A DNA stretch of 34,932 nucleotides, taken from NCBI GenBank assembly GCA_030378085.1, contig JAUCGK010000012.1, positions 1-34,932 of the forward strand, read 5' to 3'. The translations under genes and the position numbers were made by a program. Origin of the DNA: Candidatus Parabeggiatoa sp. HSG14. GTDB taxonomy: Bacteria > Pseudomonadota > Gammaproteobacteria > Beggiatoales > Beggiatoaceae. Below are positions 26,091 through 34,067 of the stretch, piece after piece (positions within the stretch are counted from its first letter, which is position 1; each line of letters begins with the position of its first letter). Under the pieces are notes generated by a model, which worked only from the letters and a program-made list of their open reading frames with translations, made no database searches and had not been told where the DNA came from.

Positions 26091-27086
26091 TCATTGCCAA
26101 GGACGATGATAAGCTCCCAAAGTTGTTTGGGAACCTTCTGATACCCTACCTAATTCTGCTAACCAATTAGCTTCTGGCTTATAAGTGGCTGCATTACGCT
26201 GACAAGCATCAAGTGCAGCCCGCCAAACACGAGTCACTTGTGCGATATATGCAGGACTTCGCTGACGGCCTTCAATTTTAATTGCTGAAATACCTGCTGT
26301 TTCAAGTTGTGGTAACATTTCCAAAGTATTTAAACTGGTGGGTTCTTCAATCGCATAATAAGTATGTTTACCTACCTGAAAACGACCTTTACAAAGTGTA
26401 GGATAACCTGCTTTTTCTTCTTTACCACGTTTATCAATTAACACTCCTCCTAAGCGAGTTTCTAATCCTTGTGGTGTTTCTTTCCATTCAACAGCACTTG
26501 CAGGAGAACAAGCTCCAAAGGTATTGGGGGAGTCTCCCGTTGCATAAGAAGATAATAAACATCGTCCTTCTACCATGACGCACAAACTCCCAAAACCAAA
26601 AATCTCCACATCTATTGGGCTATTTTCTACAACATGTTTTACTTGAGGCAGCGAAAGCACTCTCGGCAAAACAACGCGCCGAACCCCAAAATGTTTATGA
26701 TAAAAACGAATCGCTTCATAATTAGTCGCTGAACCTTGAACGGAAAGATGGCGAGGTAAATCAGGCCACCGTTCAGTGGCATAATCTAGTACCCCTAAAT
26801 CCGCTAAAATCAAAGCATCTACCCCTAATTCTGCGGCATGATCTACCGCATCAGTCCAACGTGACCAACCTTTAGGTTGAGGATAAGTATTAATTGCTAT
26901 AAATACCCGCACATTACGTTCATGGGCATAGCGAATACCTTGTTCCATTTTAGCAACCGTAAAATTGAGTCCAGCAAAATGCCGAGCATTGGTATCGTCA
27001 CGAAAACCAATATAAACAGCATTAGCACCGTTGTCGACGGCTGCTTTTAAAGAAGGTAAATTACCAGCAGGACAAACGAGTTCCAT
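26091..27086 (-). CDS. ubiU: UbiU, oxygen-independent ubiquinone hydroxylation protein (U32 family)
   Basis: A 331-residue U32-family protein, the same length as E. coli UbiU (YhbU). It begins MELVCPAGNLPSLKAAVDNG and contains YIGFRDDTNARHFAGLNF and the long match SPAYIAQVTRVWRAALD, ending LGAYHRPWQ. The four iron-sulfur ligands of UbiU are all present at the same positions: C169, C176, C193 and C232. UbiU works with UbiV to hydroxylate the ubiquinone ring without oxygen, using prephenate, helped by UbiT. Neither partner gene is next to it, although ubiU and ubiV are usually neighbours. Its presence implies that the host makes ubiquinone under low oxygen. Confidence 0.95.
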   Translation of the reverse strand: MELVCPAGNLPSLKAAVDNGANAVYIGFRDDTNARHFAGLNFTVAKMEQGIRYAHERNVRVFIAINTYPQPKGWSRWTDAVDHAAELGVDALILADLGVLDYATERWPDLPRHLSVQGSATNYEAIRFYHKHFGVRRVVLPRVLSLPQVKHVVENSPIDVEIFGFGSLCVMVEGRCLLSSYATGDSPNTFGACSPASAVEWKETPQGLETRLGGVLIDKRGKEEKAGYPTLCKGRFQVGKHTYYAIEEPTSLNTLEMLPQLETAGISAIKIEGRQRSPAYIAQVTRVWRAALDACQRNAATYKPEANWLAELGRVSEGSQTTLGAYHRPWQ

Positions 27087-27180
27087 AAATGATACCTATA
27101 GTGGTTTATAAATGAATTGATAAAATCTAAAAATGAGGAAGGAATCACTTGTTTCTGGATTTTTGCATATTCTCATATCT

Positions 27181-27204
27181 GCCAAAGCTAAAGCTTTGGA
27201 CTCC
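27181..27204. repeat. AAAGCTTTGG palindrome of the GGAGTCC family
   Basis: CCAAAGCTAAAGCTTTGG (27182-27199) followed by ACTCC, in the gap upstream of ubiU. It is a diverged member of the GGAGTCCAAACC family. Confidence 0.5.
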
Positions 27205-27228
27205 AATGAACCCATTAATTTTAAATCA

Positions 27229-28200
27229 TTATGGAACAGGCCATAAAAATTTACCATTTTCTAAAAAATAAGTGATTTGTTGTACACTATGTGCCGATTT
27301 TTTTGCCACAGCTTCTTGAGTATTAAAAGCATTATGTGGTGTTAAAATAACATTGGAACGTTTTGCGAGTTCTAACATCACTCGCGTTTCCATATCTTTA
27401 TTATTATGAGTATTACCACGCCGCAGTAATATTGCGAGTTGACTTTCTTTATCATAAACATCTAATGCAATACCCCCAAGAAATTTTTCATCCATCAGAT
27501 GCAATAAATCCACTGTCGATGATAATTCACCTCGTGAGATATTGATAAAAATCATGCCAGGTTTGCCTTGTTTCAATACTTGATAGTTAAAATAACCGAT
27601 ATTATCAGCGGTTAAATTCATGGCACAGATTACAATATCAGCTTGAGAAAGTCCTTTATCAATAGAAACATAAGAAACATCAGGGTGTTTTTCATCAATA
27701 TCAACTCCCATAACCTCCATTCCCAAACATTTACCAATTTGTACAACTTCATAGCCAATATGACCAACACCAACTATCAGTAAAGTTTTATGTTGGCATT
27801 CTTGTCCTGTGAGCCCATCTCTATTAAAATTTGTAAATTGCTGAACTTGTTGTGGTAACTTTCTTAAAAGAGACATCCACAATAACATCGTTTGTTCAGC
27901 AACAGCGCGACTACAATACTTAGGAAGATAGCCACAAGGTAAATCTTTGCGACACTTTTGTAAATACTTCCAAATATGATCATAGCCTGTGCTTCGTGTC
28001 AAAAGGCCTTTTATCTTGGTTGCATAAGAAATAGGAATAATTGATTGAGTTCTTATGCTAACGATAGTTGCAAGAGATTTATGATGTTCTTCTTCTTGAA
28101 TAGTTTTCCAAGTAAATCCTGCTTTGATATGGGGAGGTAAATAGTGCTTAATAGCCTGTTCTTCTTCTTCAAAAGCTTCGTAGAAAAAAACGTCTAACAT
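27229..28200 (-). CDS. D-isomer-specific 2-hydroxyacid dehydrogenase family protein
   Basis: 323 residues from the ATG at 28200, with AGGAA about 11 bases upstream. The frame stays open to 28290, but only with a TTG start and across a GAGACAC palindrome, so the shorter form is preferred. The NAD-binding motif is VGVGHIGYEVVQIG, with Asp in VMGVDID as the NAD-specific residue. The catalytic Arg is in NISRGELS, and the catalytic His is in LTPHNAFNT. Unusually, the segment after ALDVYDKES contains LLRRGNTHNNKDMETR, an insertion relative to compact family members. It is most like D-lactate or phosphoglycerate-type dehydrogenases; the substrate cannot be told. It is a single gene. Confidence 0.88.
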   Translation of the reverse strand: MLDVFFYEAFEEEEQAIKHYLPPHIKAGFTWKTIQEEEHHKSLATIVSIRTQSIIPISYATKIKGLLTRSTGYDHIWKYLQKCRKDLPCGYLPKYCSRAVAEQTMLLWMSLLRKLPQQVQQFTNFNRDGLTGQECQHKTLLIVGVGHIGYEVVQIGKCLGMEVMGVDIDEKHPDVSYVSIDKGLSQADIVICAMNLTADNIGYFNYQVLKQGKPGMIFINISRGELSSTVDLLHLMDEKFLGGIALDVYDKESQLAILLRRGNTHNNKDMETRVMLELAKRSNVILTPHNAFNTQEAVAKKSAHSVQQITYFLENGKFLWPVP

Positions 28201-28238
28201 TATGAATATTCCTGATATTTTAATAACTTTCTGTTCAA

Positions 28239-28266
28239 GTAGAGACACACGGTAGTCTGTCTCTAC
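28239..28266. repeat. GTAGAGACAC palindrome
   Basis: GTAGAGACACACGG with its imperfect complement TAGTCTGTCTCTAC, upstream of the dehydrogenase start. It argues against the longer N-terminus of that gene. Confidence 0.65.
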
Positions 28267-28413
28267 GAATGAATTTTGCACTCCAGACAAATGAAGCCTC
28301 TCTTAAATTTTAAGTACTGAGGCATAAATAAACCCGTATTTTTTTTAAATTTTCCACTTTGATAAAGGGAGAGTTAGGGGGGATTTTACATCTGAAAATT
28401 TATGCTTCAATAC

Positions 28414-29439
28414 TTATTCTACTGCAATTTCTATTCGCCGATTTTTAGCCCATGCTTCTTGGGAGTTTTCAGATATCTGTGGTTTAGTAGAACCATATCC
28501 ATAAATATGAATGTGCTTCGCTGGTATACCGTGCGCTACTAATCCCCACTTAATTGTGTCAGCGCGTACTTTAGATAATTTAAGATTATGGTAGGAATGA
28601 ACTTCTTCAGAAACACCCTGTAAAGGCTGGTTGTCTGTGTGACTACTTATCTTAATAACTGTAGGTGCAATTTGTTTTAATGCTATTGCAATCTGGTTAA
28701 GTTGTTGAGTAGCAGATTTTTTTAGCTTTGCTGTACCTGGATTAAATATCAAATTACGGAAAATGATGACAGGCTGTATTTTAGCATTTAAGCCACAATC
28801 AAAAATTTGCTGTTCCATTTCTTGTCGCTGTTCTTTGTCATAGAGTAAAAGCAAATTTTCCTTTTCGAGAACCTCACCTTCTTCGGTAGTAGCATAACGG
28901 TGATTTTCTAACAATGCCATTATTTTTTTCTTAGATTTATCCTGATGACAAACATGAAGATAAGCTTCCAAACTGAGAGAAAATTGAGCTTGTTTGTCAT
29001 AAATTTCGCCTAAGCCATACCAAGCTTGTGACAAATTGGAATTAATATTAACTGCTTGACGATAATGTTCAATAGCTTCAAGATAATTGCCTTCGTTTTT
29101 TAAAAGAAAGGCTAAGTTATTGTGGGAATAAGCGTGACGGGGACAACGTTGCAATGTTAGCTTGATTAAATGCTTTTGTTCTGTAATTGAGGCATTTTGT
29201 AAATCATCCGATTGATAAATGAAATTGTCAACATTTTTACAGAGTTGGGAAGCGATGACAAAGGGTGAAATGGTTAAAATAAGAAACAATAAAATAAGTT
29301 TTTCCAATACATCCCTAATCCTTCTCAAGAGGGAAAAAAATAGACAATTATCACTAATTCTTTTTTCAAAAGGAGAATAGCTACGTTTTAATACACCTAG
29401 AAAAATAAGAATTTTGTTAAATAAACATTGAATTAACAT
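28414..29439 (-). CDS. TPR and OmpA-domain envelope protein
   Basis: 341 residues. A strong GGGAG site 7 bases before the ATG supports this start. Two hydrophobic segments lie near the N-terminus (about 5-18 and 46-63); the second, ending FVIAS, looks like a late signal or anchor. TPR helices follow (AYSHNNLAFLLKNEGNYLEA, IEHYRQAV, AWYGLGEIYDKQAQFSLSLE; about 100-170). The C-terminal OmpA/MotB domain (about 230-341) has SHTDNQPLQG, LSKVRADTIK, YGYGSTKPQ and NRRIEIAVE and should bind peptidoglycan. The long leader before the second hydrophobic segment is odd. It may scaffold a complex at the cell wall. A MITE sits just upstream of its ribosome site. Confidence 0.85.
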   Translation of the reverse strand: MLIQCLFNKILIFLGVLKRSYSPFEKRISDNCLFFSLLRRIRDVLEKLILLFLILTISPFVIASQLCKNVDNFIYQSDDLQNASITEQKHLIKLTLQRCPRHAYSHNNLAFLLKNEGNYLEAIEHYRQAVNINSNLSQAWYGLGEIYDKQAQFSLSLEAYLHVCHQDKSKKKIMALLENHRYATTEEGEVLEKENLLLLYDKEQRQEMEQQIFDCGLNAKIQPVIIFRNLIFNPGTAKLKKSATQQLNQIAIALKQIAPTVIKISSHTDNQPLQGVSEEVHSYHNLKLSKVRADTIKWGLVAHGIPAKHIHIYGYGSTKPQISENSQEAWAKNRRIEIAVE

Positions 29440-29463
29440 AAATTATCTCCCAATTAAAAATAC

Positions 29464-29630
29464 CTGATTATAACGAATTTTGGGGACACCCCCCTAACCC
29501 CCCGTACCCCCCAGGGAGAAGTCCCAAAATAGAAAAATTAAAGCAAAGTGTCGAATAAAGTGTCGAATGATGTTTGGTTCCACCCGTGTACGGGGGGTAG
29601 GGGGGTGTCCCCAAAATCTGTTACAATCAG
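29464..29630. mobile_element. 167-bp MITE with 8-bp target duplication (copy A)
   Basis: The terminal inverted repeats are CTGATTATAACGAATTTTGG and the complement of CCAAAATCTGTTACAATCAG, continuing into GGGACACC. It is flanked by AAAAATAC on both sides (29456-29463 and 29631-29638). The interior has C- and G-runs that extend the palindrome (CCCCCGTAC/GTACGGGGG). It is shared with copy B at 33903. There is no coding capacity, so it must move in trans. Confidence 0.9.
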
Positions 29631-29638
29631 AAAAATAC

Positions 29639-29962
29639 TTATAGTTTTTCTACTTTCAGTCATAAGGATTTTTGCTGCTTATTTTTCTTTCATAATCCTT
29701 ATATTCGATGCTCAAGTTTCCTTTCAAAGCTTATAACTACAAGGATTGTTTATAATAAAGGATTCAATCAAAAATCTGATTGAGAGGGGTTCTGTTATTA
29801 TCGAAAAGTGATGATTTTTGTTTGAAGTTTTTTCAAATTCATCAGAGTCGTGTTCCTTTACTTGACGGTTGTGATGTTTTTATCCTTTATTATAAGTAAT
29901 CCTTGTAGTTATATACGGGAAGCGAAAAAACTTGAATATCGAATTATATCCATTTATAATTT
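29639..29962. other. Gap with a long-range inverted repeat
   Basis: A 31-base sequence at 29732-29762 recurs in inverted form at 29883-29913 (two differences), enclosing 120 bases. No gene is supported. A third copy lies at 24034-24064, close to the CRISPR array. Confidence 0.5.
29732..29913. repeat. 182-bp element with 31-bp inverted ends
   Basis: The left end starts TATAACTACAAGGATT and the right end is AATCCTTGTAGTTATA. The ends resemble the CRISPR repeat segment ACTACAACAAGGATTG, though this may be chance. The interior is non-coding. Confidence 0.65.
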
Positions 29963-30940
29963 TCAATCTTCAAGAAGTATAGAGCTACCTTCATCCCCTC
30001 CCACAAATAATCCCGTAAAAAATTTGTCTAAACTTTGATTTGTGCGAAAAAGTTCAGCGAGAAGAACTTTTTCTTCTTCAAGTCGGCGTTTGTCCTCTTC
30101 AAGTCGTTGTTTGTCCTCTTCAAGTTTCTGCAATTGATATCCCATATTTTCAATTGTTTGACCACTTTTGCTTAATTGAGATTGTATGGTATCAATTGTT
30201 TCTAACAATTGACCTGTTTCAATTTTAGTCTCACATTCAATATGTTCTTTCAATTTGTCCGTGGTCATTGCATCAGCAATTCCAATGGCTATGTTCAATG
30301 GTCGTCTCACCTGACGTAAAATAGCAAATACAATCCATCCACCAATGACTATGACTACTATCATGAAAACAGAAAGCCACAAAAGGGTTTTAACTTGAAA
30401 ATGCGTTTTTTCTAGAAATTGATTGGCTTTAATATTCACCACATTGAGCAATTTCTTTAAATCTTTTTTTAATTGAGCAACATATTGAGCTTCTTTTCCC
30501 TTAAGAACTGAGATAGCTATTTCATCTATTTTACCTTTTTCATGTAAATCCATAATTTCTTTACGAATAGGTTTCCATTCATCAAATAATTTTATGACTT
30601 TGTCTACATTTTTTTTGTTACCAATAAAATGTTCTTTGATAACATCAAAGTATTGATAAGCTTCCTTTTCGTAAGCAGAAATGCTCAGCTTTGCGGGTTC
30701 TAAATTGATATTATCCCCAGTTAAAATAAATTCTTTCATGCGGCTTTGTATTTTGACAATATTGATATTGACATCACGTACTGCATTACTCACTATCAAC
30801 GGATGGTGATGCAATTTTACTGTCAGTTTAACCAAACTATGTACCTGAAGCACAGCAAATAAACCCACCATGATTACAAATACAATTATAATTCCAAAAC
30901 TGATGTACAAGCTGGTACTTACTTTCATCTTTTCAAACAT
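29963..30940 (-). CDS. Chemoreceptor-like membrane protein (4HB-HAMP-coiled coil) without output domain
   Basis: 325 residues; AAAGGAA 6 bases before the ATG supports the start. The first membrane helix spans about 11-31, followed by a four-helix-bundle periplasmic sensor (about 32-185). The second membrane helix (TLLWLSVFMIVVIVIGGWIV, about 185-207) leads to a HAMP domain (ILRQVRRPLNIAIGIADAMT, about 208-260). A coiled coil then contains a 7-residue tandem repeat (LEEDKQR, LEEDKRR, LEEEKVL). The chain ends shortly after (FVGGDEGSSILLED): there is no methyl-accepting, kinase or cyclase domain. It may dimerise with another receptor, or be truncated. The 31-bp inverted-repeat element begins about 50 bases past its stop. 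Confidence 0.8.
   Translation of the reverse strand: MFEKMKVSTSLYISFGIIIVFVIMVGLFAVLQVHSLVKLTVKLHHHPLIVSNAVRDVNINIVKIQSRMKEFILTGDNINLEPAKLSISAYEKEAYQYFDVIKEHFIGNKKNVDKVIKLFDEWKPIRKEIMDLHEKGKIDEIAISVLKGKEAQYVAQLKKDLKKLLNVVNIKANQFLEKTHFQVKTLLWLSVFMIVVIVIGGWIVFAILRQVRRPLNIAIGIADAMTTDKLKEHIECETKIETGQLLETIDTIQSQLSKSGQTIENMGYQLQKLEEDKQRLEEDKRRLEEEKVLLAELFRTNQSLDKFFTGLFVGGDEGSSILLED
30077..30128. repeat. 21-bp tandem repeat inside the HAMP protein
   Basis: About two and a half copies of a 21-base unit (TCTTCAAGTCG, then TTTGTCC) encode the LEEDKRR heptads. Whole-heptad units can be gained or lost without breaking the frame. Confidence 0.75.
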
Positions 30941-31173
30941 GATTAATTCCTTTTATACTTAGGGATCAATACCATTAAGTTATGCTTTTTTTCCTTTTAT
31001 ACCAGGGAAATTAAGGAATATTTATTGCGATTTTTTCCCTCTTTATCAAAGAGAAATTATTAAAATGGTGTTGGCTATAGTGCAGGATTACTCTAATTTA
31101 TTGAGAAATTCGATTTTTTGAAAAATTGGATTTCTTTGATAGTGGTATGAAAATTTCCGCTCCTCAATTTTCC
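30941..31173. other. Intergenic gap
   Basis: I see only AT-rich sequence and one copy of a loose AAATTCGATTTTTTG palindrome (about 31098-31131), which recurs near 25035 and 34693. Confidence 0.4.
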
Positions 31174-31815
31174 TTAAGCACCATAAGTTTTACGATAATC
31201 TTGGATAGCTACTAAAATATCTTGTTTATCAGGTTGTTGTTCAAGGTAATTAAGAATATTATCTAAATGAATAATATTTGCCACCTGAATATCGTACATC
31301 TGTTCAACTTCTTTAATCGCTGAAAGTTGATTTTGCCCACGTTCTTGACGATCCAATGCAATCATCACACCCGCTAATTGTGCGCCTGAGTTTTGAATGA
31401 TCTGCACAGATTCGCGTATTGCTATTCCCGCACTAATCACATCGTCAACCAATAAAACTTTTCCTGTTAAATGTGCCCCAATAATTACTCCACCTTCACC
31501 ATGATCTTTCTCTTCTTTACGGTTAAAACAATAAGGGATATGGCGATGATGATGTTCAGCTAAAGCTATCGCTGAGGCTGTTACAATAGGAATGCCCTTA
31601 TAAGCAGGCCCAAATAATACATCAAAGTCTATTTCAGAATGTTGTATAGCTTCTGCGTAAAAACGCCCTAACTGTGCGACTGCTTTGCCTGTATTAAACA
31701 AACCAACATTAAAAAAATATGGACTATGCCGCCCTGATTTCAATTTAAAATTGCCAAAACGTAAAACATTTTGACTAATGGCAAATTCTATAAAATCTCG
31801 TTGATAGGAGTGCAT
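31174..31815 (-). CDS. pyrE: Orotate phosphoribosyltransferase
   Basis: 213 residues from the ATG at 31815, the same length as E. coli PyrE; AAAGGAA lies 10 bases upstream. The frame is open to 31890 but only from TTG. It makes orotidine 5'-phosphate from orotate and PRPP in pyrimidine synthesis. It has the N-terminal lobe [17 protein letters not shown], the conserved [11 protein letters not shown] and [13 protein letters not shown] loop, and the PRPP-binding motif [17 protein letters not shown]. No rph gene or attenuator is next to it, unlike the enterobacterial arrangement. All catalytic segments look intact. Confidence 0.96.
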   Translation of the reverse strand: MHSYQRDFIEFAISQNVLRFGNFKLKSGRHSPYFFNVGLFNTGKAVAQLGRFYAEAIQHSEIDFDVLFGPAYKGIPIVTASAIALAEHHHRHIPYCFNRKEEKDHGEGGVIIGAHLTGKVLLVDDVISAGIAIRESVQIIQNSGAQLAGVMIALDRQERGQNQLSAIKEVEQMYDIQVANIIHLDNILNYLEQQPDKQDILVAIQDYRKTYGA

Positions 31816-31945
31816 AAATTTATAATTCCTTTGTTTATCCTGTATCCCGTATTTTTGAAGAAATTTCAAGACGTTTCTTTTGTAAAACAAGTAGTGATGT
31901 TTTGGTCATTTCATTCTTCAAGGAAATCTGGTTAAATGTTATCAT

Positions 31946-32064
31946 TATACTCCAAACGTTCAGGTTTTCGGATTATGAGAATATACTAAAAACGCACGCC
32001 AGACCTGACAGGTTTTCAAAACCTGTCAGGTCTTAAATCCGAAAACTTGAATGTTCAGAGTATA
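31946..32064. repeat. 119-bp element with 29-bp inverted ends and a nested palindrome
   Basis: The ends start TATACTCCAAACGTTCAGG and, in complement, TATACTCTGAACATTCAAG; both run on into TTTTCGGATT. A CCTGACAGG palindrome (about 31993-32024) is nested near the right end. It lies upstream of pyrE and past the end of the fusion gene, so it may carry either transcript's boundary. Confidence 0.75.
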
Positions 32065-32128
32065 TTTCGTAATATTGAAGTCCCTCCTTTCCCTTTGAAA
32101 AAGTGAGGTAAATGATATAAGAAGGAAA

Positions 32129-33328
32129 TTAATTATTAAAGATAGCCCGATAAATCATTCCTTCCATTGACCAATCGATATATTTTCCGATATCTTTTAA
32201 CTGGCAAACTTCAACATACGTTCTTTCAGATTCGTCTTCAACACCAAATGTTTTTCCAGAGGCAGCGAGTTGTTTGGCTTGTTCAATTTCTGATTGCTCT
32301 AATTCGACTGCGTAAACATTTGCAAAATGGGTTGACCAAGTTGCCATTAATTGTTTTGAATCAAGATGCCGTAATCTTTCTGGTTGGATTTTAAGGTTGG
32401 TTTCTTCATAAAATTCCTCACTGGCTAATTGTAATGGGTTGCCTTGTTTGAAACTAGAACCCCCTGGTAATTCATGGATAAAGCCATCTTCTGTTCTTGC
32501 AGGAGAACGAAATTCTTTGATTAAAACGATTTCACTTTCTAAGAGTATGCTAGGATGTTTCCAATAAGCGACAACAACGGAAATATCAGGACGACTGATG
32601 ATAAATTCATTACTCTTAATACGTTCTTCAGCCGCAACCCATACTTTAACATATAGTGCGTAAGAGAATATGAAATTGACTTTATGAATGATAAATGTCC
32701 ATAATACTTTAGCATTAATCAGTTCATTACCTGCTTTTTGTTGGCGTTGATACCAACTTTGAAATTGTGGCGTAGTCCAAATATGTAACGGGACATATCT
32801 TTCTCCATCTTTTCTTATTTTTTTTATAGAGTTGGCACATTGCTCCAGTTTAGAATAAAGATCAGTCACAACCTCATCAGCTAACATTGCTAAAGTATTT
32901 AGTGGCTGTTGTCCAGTAATATCAGTATACATCCAATCTAAGTATCTCGTTTTATCCGCTTTTTTAGGTCTTCCATAAAACAGCTTTCCCGATTCCACGT
33001 ATTTACCAAATTCAATATTGGTTGTTAGCCCTTTGAGAGAAGTTTTCATGTCTCTTGGCATCCAAATTAAAATCGTATCTGCCATTTCGAGATAACGCTT
33101 TTCCCATTCCACTTGCTCAAGATAATTGATACTATCAATCCCACTTCTCGGTTCTGGAATAAAGACAACGATTTCAATATTATAATTTTCAATGAGTTCT
33201 GAAATGAGTTGTAAAGCTTCAGGTCGCCATGACTTTATATCATCTTTCCTTGGCGTGGGTCCTGCTAAAAAAATAGAAGCACTATAGGATAATGGTGCTT
33301 CTTCAAAGGCATAAACGGGAATAATCAT
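32129..33328 (-). CDS. Nucleoside 2-deoxyribosyltransferase-like / Nudix fusion protein
   Basis: 399 residues from the ATG at 33328; the longer GTG frame runs into a palindrome and is less likely. Residues about 14-130 resemble the nucleoside deoxyribosyltransferase superfamily: ASIFLAGPTPR, ADTILIWMPRD, and TTNIEFGKYVESGK, where Glu106 sits where the family's nucleophile is found. A linker with HIWTTPQFQSWYQRQQKAGN follows. Residues about 245-395 are a Nudix fold. Its box keeps the metal-binding core E305xxE308E309 (EEFYEETN). It has Gly where the first Glu is expected, Glu instead of Arg before the core, and Asn instead of the last Gly. Both parts suggest cleavage of a modified nucleotide. 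The substrate is unknown. Confidence 0.8.
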   Translation of the reverse strand: MIIPVYAFEEAPLSYSASIFLAGPTPRKDDIKSWRPEALQLISELIENYNIEIVVFIPEPRSGIDSINYLEQVEWEKRYLEMADTILIWMPRDMKTSLKGLTTNIEFGKYVESGKLFYGRPKKADKTRYLDWMYTDITGQQPLNTLAMLADEVVTDLYSKLEQCANSIKKIRKDGERYVPLHIWTTPQFQSWYQRQQKAGNELINAKVLWTFIIHKVNFIFSYALYVKVWVAAEERIKSNEFIISRPDISVVVAYWKHPSILLESEIVLIKEFRSPARTEDGFIHELPGGSSFKQGNPLQLASEEFYEETNLKIQPERLRHLDSKQLMATWSTHFANVYAVELEQSEIEQAKQLAASGKTFGVEDESERTYVEVCQLKDIGKYIDWSMEGMIYRAIFNN

Positions 33329-33357
33329 AGTTTTTTTATAAACGTTCAGAATACATA

Positions 33358-33417
33358 GTAGAGACACACAGCCGTGTGTTTTTATAATAGTAGAGACACA
33401 CAGCCGTGTGTCTCTAC
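33358..33417. repeat. Double GTAGAGACAC palindrome
   Basis: Two adjacent copies of GTAGAGACACACAGCCGTGT, each with its complementary arm, plus a third partial arm GGCCGTGTGTTTTTAC (33419-33434) reaching the gspG stop codon. Confidence 0.75.
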
Positions 33418-33430
33418 AGGCCGTGTGTTT

Positions 33431-33871
33431 TTACTTAAATTGCCAATTTCCTATATCAGCATTAATCCCTGTACCGTCGGGTTGTCCATCAGCTCCTAAT
33501 GAATAAATGTCAAATTCTCCATGCATTCCTGGGCTAAGGTAGTTGTAGGGAAACCCCCAAGGATCTTTGGGTACGCTATGTCTGTCTAAATAACCGCCTT
33601 CTCTCCATTGGCGAGGTTCAGGGGAAATCATTGATTTTGTAATAAGAGCTTCTAACCCCTGATCAGTGGTTGGGTAAACATAATTATCCAAGCGATACAT
33701 TTTTAGTGCATTTTCAATAACACCCATATCATTTTTAACTTGAACGAGACGCGCTTCATCAGTATGCCCAATAATGCGTGGTGCAATGAAAGCAGCAAGA
33801 ATACTCAAAATAACTATAACGACCATCACTTCAATAAGTGTAAAGCCTTGATTTACCTTATTATTTAACAT
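33431..33871 (-). CDS. gspG: Type II secretion major pseudopilin GspG
   Basis: 146 residues. The prepilin leader is MLNNKVNQG, cleaved before FTLIEV, with the Glu at mature position 5 needed for assembly. The hydrophobic helix is [18 protein letters not shown]. The GspG-specific body follows: [18 protein letters not shown], then [20 protein letters not shown]. The calcium-binding loop [15 protein letters not shown], then ADIGNW, is complete. GspG forms the shaft of the periplasmic pseudopilus. No other gsp gene is adjacent in the window, so it is outside the usual gspC-to-M cluster order or its cluster is split. Confidence 0.96.
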   Translation of the reverse strand: MLNNKVNQGFTLIEVMVVIVILSILAAFIAPRIIGHTDEARLVQVKNDMGVIENALKMYRLDNYVYPTTDQGLEALITKSMISPEPRQWREGGYLDRHSVPKDPWGFPYNYLSPGMHGEFDIYSLGADGQPDGTGINADIGNWQFK

Positions 33872-33902
33872 ATTTATTTTTTATGCCTCTTGTATTTTTT
33901 GG

Positions 33903-34061
33903 CTGATTATAACGAATTTTGGGGACACCATACCCCCCCAACCCCCCGTACACAGGGGGAAGTCCCAAAATAGAAAAATTAAAGCAAAGTGTCGAATGAT
34001 GTTTGGTTCCACCCGTGTACGGGGGGTTAGGGGGGGTGTCCCCAAAATCTGTTACAATCAG
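33903..34061. mobile_element. 159-bp MITE with 8-bp target duplication (copy B)
   Basis: Same family as 29464-29630, with identical ends CTGATTATAACGAATTTTGG and CCAAAATCTGTTACAATCAG. It is flanked by TTTTTTGG on both sides (33895-33902 and 34062-34069), a different duplication from copy A. It lacks a short internal duplication (GTGTCGAATAAA) present in copy A. It sits about 30 bases upstream of the gspG start. Confidence 0.9.
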
Positions 34062-34067
34062 TTTTTT

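Noticed and set aside
27087-27180. Possible FNR box upstream of ubiU (TTGATAAAATCTAA)
   Set aside because: Only one half-site matches TTGAT-N4-ATCAA. The second half is too poor to claim.
28201-28290. Longer start for the 2-hydroxyacid dehydrogenase
   Set aside because: It needs a TTG start and would be translated through a GTAGAGACAC palindrome. The ATG at 28200 with AGGAA fits the family.
31816-31890. Longer start for PyrE
   Set aside because: It needs TTG. The ATG at 31815 gives the family length of 213 residues and has a good ribosome site.
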